From positions 8,275,562-8,339,561 of the forward strand of contig NC_080418.1 in assembly GCF_029873635.1 (NCBI RefSeq): 64,000 bases of DNA. Reading direction: 5' to 3'. Shown here piece after piece: positions 47,001-53,000 of this stretch. The notes beneath the pieces were generated by a model. The model searched no databases. It had not been told where the DNA came from and saw only the letters and a program-made list of their open reading frames with translations. The number at the start of each line of letters is the position of its first letter. Within the stretch, counting starts at the first letter, position 1. The stretch is from Malania oleifera (Eukaryota; Streptophyta; Magnoliopsida; Santalales; Ximeniaceae). The translations under genes and the position numbers were made by a program.

Positions 47001-50000
47001 TAGAGGATTAGTTGATATATGCTTTGGCTGGTTGCCGAGAAGATTAATTTTGCAACAAAAATGGATTAATATTTTAATAAATGGGTTTTTCTTTGCAGGT
47101 TTTGAAATCCGGAAAAATTAGAAACTTTACTTCGGTATTTTACATATGAAAATAATCAAGATTTTATCCTCTACTCTTCATCATTTCAATTTTCTCTGCA
47201 ATTGAAAAAAGGACGGTTAACCCTTAACAGAAGAAAATCGAAACACCTATATTAGCAAAATAAAAATGACATTAGAATTTATAGGGAAAATGGTGGAACA
47301 AAAACAGAGGGAGAGAGAGGATAATAGACGAACAAACCCAAAATTGGAAATGCCAGAACTGCGGAAATTGAAATCCTAACTCCATCAAAGGGAATACGAT
47401 CACTAAAACTTATTTTCAGAGAAAAACAAATGAATAATGGTAAAAGAAAACATGAGAACGAAAAGAGAACCAAAAGAGAATAAAAGAAGCGTTATGCTTC
47501 TATAAATATTTATGCTGACAACGCCAGCAGCAGCAGTAACTTCTTGGGCAACAGAATCAGTGGCTCTCTTTGTGCCAGAGACAGCGGCAACAAAAGAAGC
47601 AGAAGCTCTGTTTGGAACATGTTAAACTATTTAAATATTAATTATTTTCAATTAATATTTAAATATTTCCTACTCAATAAAATAATAAAAGATTTCCCTA
47701 TTTAATTAAATATAATTAGTGTATATTTATAGTGTATGACTGTTATATTTTTAACTAAATTACGAACTGTAATTTATTATATGTGAAAATTTAAATTAAT
47801 AACTGATTCTTCCCTCCAATAAATTAGAAAACAATTTAATTAATCATTATTATAATAAATAAATAATAAAGGGAAAAACAATTAATAGGTGCACAGCAAA
47901 TCTCGCTACTCCGGTGCACAGCAAATCTCGCTACTCCGGGTAGCGAGATTTAAATAAATATCACTACTTGGAGTGGTGAGATCTAAGCAAATGCCAGCCC
48001 CAATCTGGTACAGACGCGTGGCAACCAAATCTCGCTACTCCAAGTAGTGAGATTTGCATAAGGTCATACACGTGGGAAATCTCTCTACTCCGAGTAGTGA
48101 GATTACGTCAGAGTCATTCTGGAAAATACTTCCCAGAATGGGGTATTATTTAATATATTTTTTAAAATAAAAGTTAAATCGGGAAAAAACTCTTGAGCTC
48201 TCTCTTCAAGTTTGCCCAACTATAAATGTTGAGATTTTGATTAAAATGAATGACCTAACTTGAAAATAGGTCTCGCCCTCTATTTATAATACAAATTAAA
48301 TACATTCTAATGAGAATAATACCCTTACTAACTCTTAACTAATTAACATACTAAAACAATTAATAATAATACCAAAAGGCATAAATAACCTGTAACACTC
48401 TCCCTCAAGTTGGAGCATAAATGTCATATGCTCCTGGCTTGTTACAAATAAATTTAACATGAGCTCCCCCCAATGCTTTGGTAAACAAATAAGAAAGCTG
48501 CATGTTAGACTTTGCATAAGCGGTAGTAATGAACTTCTGCACAAGTTTCTCTCGAACAAACTGGCAATCAACTTTAATGTGCTTCATCCGCTTATAAAAG
48601 ACTGAGTTGGAGGCAATATGAAGAGCATCTTGATTGTCAGACATCAACTTCGTAGGCTGTGAATGAGAAATACCCAGTTCTTCCAACATGTTCTTCAACC
48701 AGACAAGTTCACAAGTAATGTTAGCCATAGCTCTATATTTTGATTCAGCACTTGACTTGACCACCGCAGTTTGTTTCTTACTCTTCCAAGAAACCAAATT
48801 ATCACCAAACAAGATATAGTACTTGATTTTGGATCTCCATTCGGAAGGCGACCCAACCCAATCTGCATCTGTATATCCATGGATATAAGTGTGATTCTAA
48901 TCATGATATAAAAGACCTCTCTGGGTGCACCTTTGAGATATCTCAAGATGTGAATTACAGTGTCCCAATGACTTGTCCTTGAAGAATCTATAAATTAACT
49001 TGCTATTTAGATCCATGGGTATATGAGCTGGTTTAGATCCCAACAACCCAATTTCATCCAACAAATCAATAACATACTTCCTCTTTGACAAAATAGCTCA
49101 CATACAAGATCTAGACACTTCTGTACCCAATAAGTATTTCAGTGGTCCCAATTCTTTGGTTTGAAACTTAGTTTGTAGAAAAATTTTGAGACTCTGAATA
49201 CCTTTATTATCATCACCTGTAATAACGATATCATCCACATAAACGACAAGAAGAATCCTACCTGATGAAGTATGACACAATAAATCACAGAATGATCCAT
49301 TGCACACCGTCGAAGACTAAACCCAGTTATTACAACAATGAAATGTTCAAACCATGCCTTGGGAGGTTGTTTTAATACATATGAGCTTTCTTGAGTTGAC
49401 ACACTAAGCTTGACTTCCACTGAGCAGCAAACCTAGGTGGTTGCTCCATATAAACCTCTTCCTCAAGGTCACCATGCAAGAAGGCATTTCTTTACATCTA
49501 ATTGATGCAAAGGCCAGTGACAAGTAGTAGCCAAGGAAATGAACAGATGCATTGCTGTAAGTTTGAGAACCGGAGGAAAAGTATTAGAATAATCCAGACC
49601 ATACACTTGAGTATATCTCTTAGCAGCAAGATGTGCCTTTAAATGATCCATAGAACCATTAGGTTGACTTTCACAATGTAAACCCAGTGACGACCAACCA
49701 CAGACTTGTTAGGAGGAAGAGGTACCAGGTCCCAAGTGCCACTGTCATGTAAAGCATTCATCTCTTCAACCATAACATTCCTCCTCCCAAAATGGGCTAA
49801 GGCTTTTGAAGTAGATTTAGGAAGGGTAGTAGATGATAGAGTAGTAACAAAACAATAAAAGGAGGTTGAAAAAAAGTCATAACAAACATATTTGGAAATG
49901 GGTTGTTGAGTACATTTGCGTTTACCCTTCCGAATAGCAATAGGAGGATCAACATCATGGGGAGTATGATCATTAGATGAGGAAACCAAAGGCATGGTAT

Positions 50001-53000
50001 TAGAAGCTAGAGGGGACTCTATTCTTTGGAGCCGCAATCGTGAATACACCTGCAAATTAGGATGATCAAGATGATGAAAAGGACTCGAACTACATAGAGA
50101 CTTAGATGGTTGGTTGGGAAAGGAAAACAAAGTAGAATTGGAAGATTAGGCAAAGGAAGACACTCATTGAGCTAAGAAGCATTTAGGGAGTGGGTGTAGT
50201 AAGGTGTAGACTCAAAGAAGGTAACATTAGTAGAAACAAAGAAGCGATGCAACACAAGACTATAGCAACAATATTCCTTTTGAGTATATGAATAGCCTAG
50301 AAAGGCACATTTTATAGCACGAGGATCCAACTTATCCACCCTAGGAGTCAGTTGATGAACAAATGACACACATCCAAATATACGAGGAGGGAGAGACAAT
50401 AAATGGGAATTAGGAAAGAGAATGGAGTAGGGAATTTTACACTAAGAACAAAGGATGGCATCCTGTTGATTAGATAACAAGCAGTACGTACAACATTACT
50501 CCAGAATACTTTAGGTACATGCATTTGATAAAGTAAGGCGCGAGTGATTTCAAGAATGTGTGTGTTTCCTCTCTGCAACCCCATTTTGTTGAGGAGTGTG
50601 GGCACAAGATGATTGATGGACAATATTAAACTAAGTCATATAAGTAGGTAATTGTGCACTAAAATACTCTTTAGCATTATCACTTCGAAGTATTAGAACT
50701 AGATAACCAAATTGAGTCTTTATTTTTAGAACAAAAGGCACAAAATACATGAAACTCACTAGTTATAACACTTTTGCTTAACTAGCTAGCTTATAACTTT
50801 TGTGCCTCAATTCTTTCGGTATTGGTTGTCACGGTCTCCTACTGATGCTTCACACATTCCCACAATATGAAGGCAATGAAATTCACTAAGCAATTAACCA
50901 GTCTTTGATACCAACTGCCACGGCCTGAACACTTAATAGCTTTTGAAGGGCCGTGTCGCACTAGTTATAACACTTTTTCTTAACTAGCTAGCTGAAAGTG
51001 TACCACTGTTTCACCACATGAACAAATTCTAAACCATTGAATGCAAAGTTAAGCGAGAGTAGTCAACAAGTAAGCAAGTAGACAAGTCACACAACAAACG
51101 GTAAAACAATGTAATTCATTCTTGACACCTCCGTAGGCAGCATGTGTTTAGTGAGGGTGGCAAGTTGGCTAAACACGTTTACAAATGTTAGTGAGTCTTA
51201 CATTGACTGATGAACACTCATCCTCTCTTGAAGATATTTCTATGCTATTCTAGCTTTGGCATGAGGAAACAGAAAACTGATTGAGCAATCATATTTACAT
51301 TGAGGCATTACCACACTCAATGAATGAAACTATACTACTATTTACATGATGGTTACCCATCCTATATACACAAGTCAAGCAGTCACAGACAAACATAATG
51401 CTTTGAACAAGATTGGCTCGTGATACTTCTGTTGGTCAACACCCTGATTATTGAGTTGCCTCCAACTCCTCAAACAAATAAAAACTTTTACATGCACTTT
51501 AAGTTGTTAGCCAACAATATTTTTGTCTAATATTTTCTAAAAATCTAATTTCATAGACTGTGATGCTTATACTTGAGCCCTAGCCTAAATAGGCAATGAT
51601 CCTAATCCGAGAACAGTTGAGGTTTGGCAACTTATTTCAGACATTAAGAAACAAGTTACATTCAAACCCTAGTTCCAATTTCGTTGTTTGTAAACCCTAT
51701 GACCCTCAATAGTACTTGCAAATTCTAGATCCAGGTGAAGTTTAGCTTGCTTGTTGATCTAAGACTACAATACTTTAGCCTGTGGTTTTGTCTGAAACTA
51801 GAAGCTGGTGTTTTTGTTTTCCCCTCAAATTTTAGCTTATTGTCAATTTTGAAGAAGTCATCCCGTTGCAGTACAAATTGCTGGTTAATTATCAAAACCA
51901 GTGGTCAAGAGCTCCAAAAGTATTTACCCCCATTAATGTGCGATGGTTTCTAGAAGGTCTTGGGTTCAATTTTCAATTTTCATTTTTCATTTTTAGAGTA
52001 TTTGCCCCAATTAATGTGTCATTTTCTGTGTAATCCCCATCGAGAGGACATAGTTCACATCTAATGGGAAGTGTGGAAGTTTGGTTTGGTCCACTATATA
52101 ATAGCTCAAACTTTGTGGTAATTGGTGATGCAGCATGGTATTTGAGCTCTAGTTTCTTAATGTGCTGGGTTGAAGTCTTGTAATCTGTGTTTATGACCCC
52201 ATTACATCTGTTATAGACTTATAGTGCATTTGTTTTGTTTATGCTTAGGCATCCATTTGAATTCAATTTCTTCACAACTCCATGTGCGAAGTCTCATATT
52301 TGAGTGGGATGGGGGGTGGTGGTGGGGGTGGTGGGTGATGTAGGATATAACTTGATATACATTCTTAGGCCCAATGTAAAAGTAGTGTCTTGGTGTCCCA
52401 GTTTGTGTGCCCATTTCTTATCTGGTTAGTGGTAACAATCCAGCTTGCCTACTGAAAAAAATAAGATGCAATATGGCCATTTATTGGTTTTCTAAGTCAT
52501 TAAAAGGCTTTTCAAGATTTTAAATTTGGATGTAGTAATTACTCCATAATTTACAAGTTAGTATATACGTGTCACACACACACACTCACACGTGCGTGCG
52601 TGCATGTGCGAGTATTATAAATGGAAGACGTAATGTAGGTAATTATATTACCTGTTCATCTCTTAACTATACGCCATGTGGCACCCAATTGCAGATGCAT
52701 CACTTGTAACATTTTTTTTTTTTTTTTGAATTTAAATCTACATAAAATTTCCTTGCAGGTTGTTTTTGATAATTTGAGGAAGTTTGATGGTAGGGAATTT
52801 AGACAATTACTTCCTGGAGAATACACTCAAATGGCTGGTCGTGCTGGCAGAAGAGGACTTGATAAAATTGGTACAGTTGTTATACTGTGTCGTGATGAAA
52901 TCCCAGACGAGAGGGATTTGAAGCACGTCATAGTTGGAAGTGCAACCAGGCTTGAATCTCAATTTCGACTGACCTATATTATGATATTGCATCTTCTTCG

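Larger units (their letters stand above)
44803..48192 (-). mobile_element. Pack-MULE carrying Aux/IAA exons (3390 bp)
   Basis: Ends are inverted repeats: left tgagttttttcctgatttaa, right end (reverse complement) GAGTTTTTTCCCGATTTAAC. Similarity continues through a second block, tctgggaagtatttcccaga with tgactctgacgtaatctc (about 44860-44905 and 48095-48145), so the repeats extend over 100 bp. A perfect 9-bp duplication flanks it and the interrupted gypsy gag resumes on the far side. No MURA transposase is present. The inside, about 45245-47613, is a piece of an Aux/IAA gene with introns. Strand is given by the captured gene. Confidence 0.88.
48238..50760 (-). mobile_element. 5'-truncated copia element, same family as in intron 10, inverted
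   Basis: Has a 3' LTR (48238-48397), a polypurine tract on the minus strand (CAACTTGAGGGAGAG), RNase H, RT and most of integrase. All are close relatives of 33145-37893, for example [12 protein letters not shown] and [19 protein letters not shown]. It stops in integrase at about 50760, where the sequence jumps to a short copy of gypsy LTR sequence. Gag, protease and the 5' LTR are absent. Confidence 0.9.
40360..51425 (-). mobile_element. Ty3/gypsy element in intron 15, carrying a MULE and a copia fragment
   Basis: LTRs at 40360-40879 and 50916-51425 share long collinear sequence (for example acttaactagctag, ccactatttacatgatg-like phrases). The primer site lies next to the right LTR and the polypurine tract next to the left, so the element runs on the minus strand. 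Order on the minus strand is gag, protease, RT, RNase H, integrase. Gag is broken by a Mutator-like element (44803-48192) and by a copia fragment (48238-50760). Own sequence is about 5.1 kb. Many stops. No duplication was found at the ends. Confidence 0.88.
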
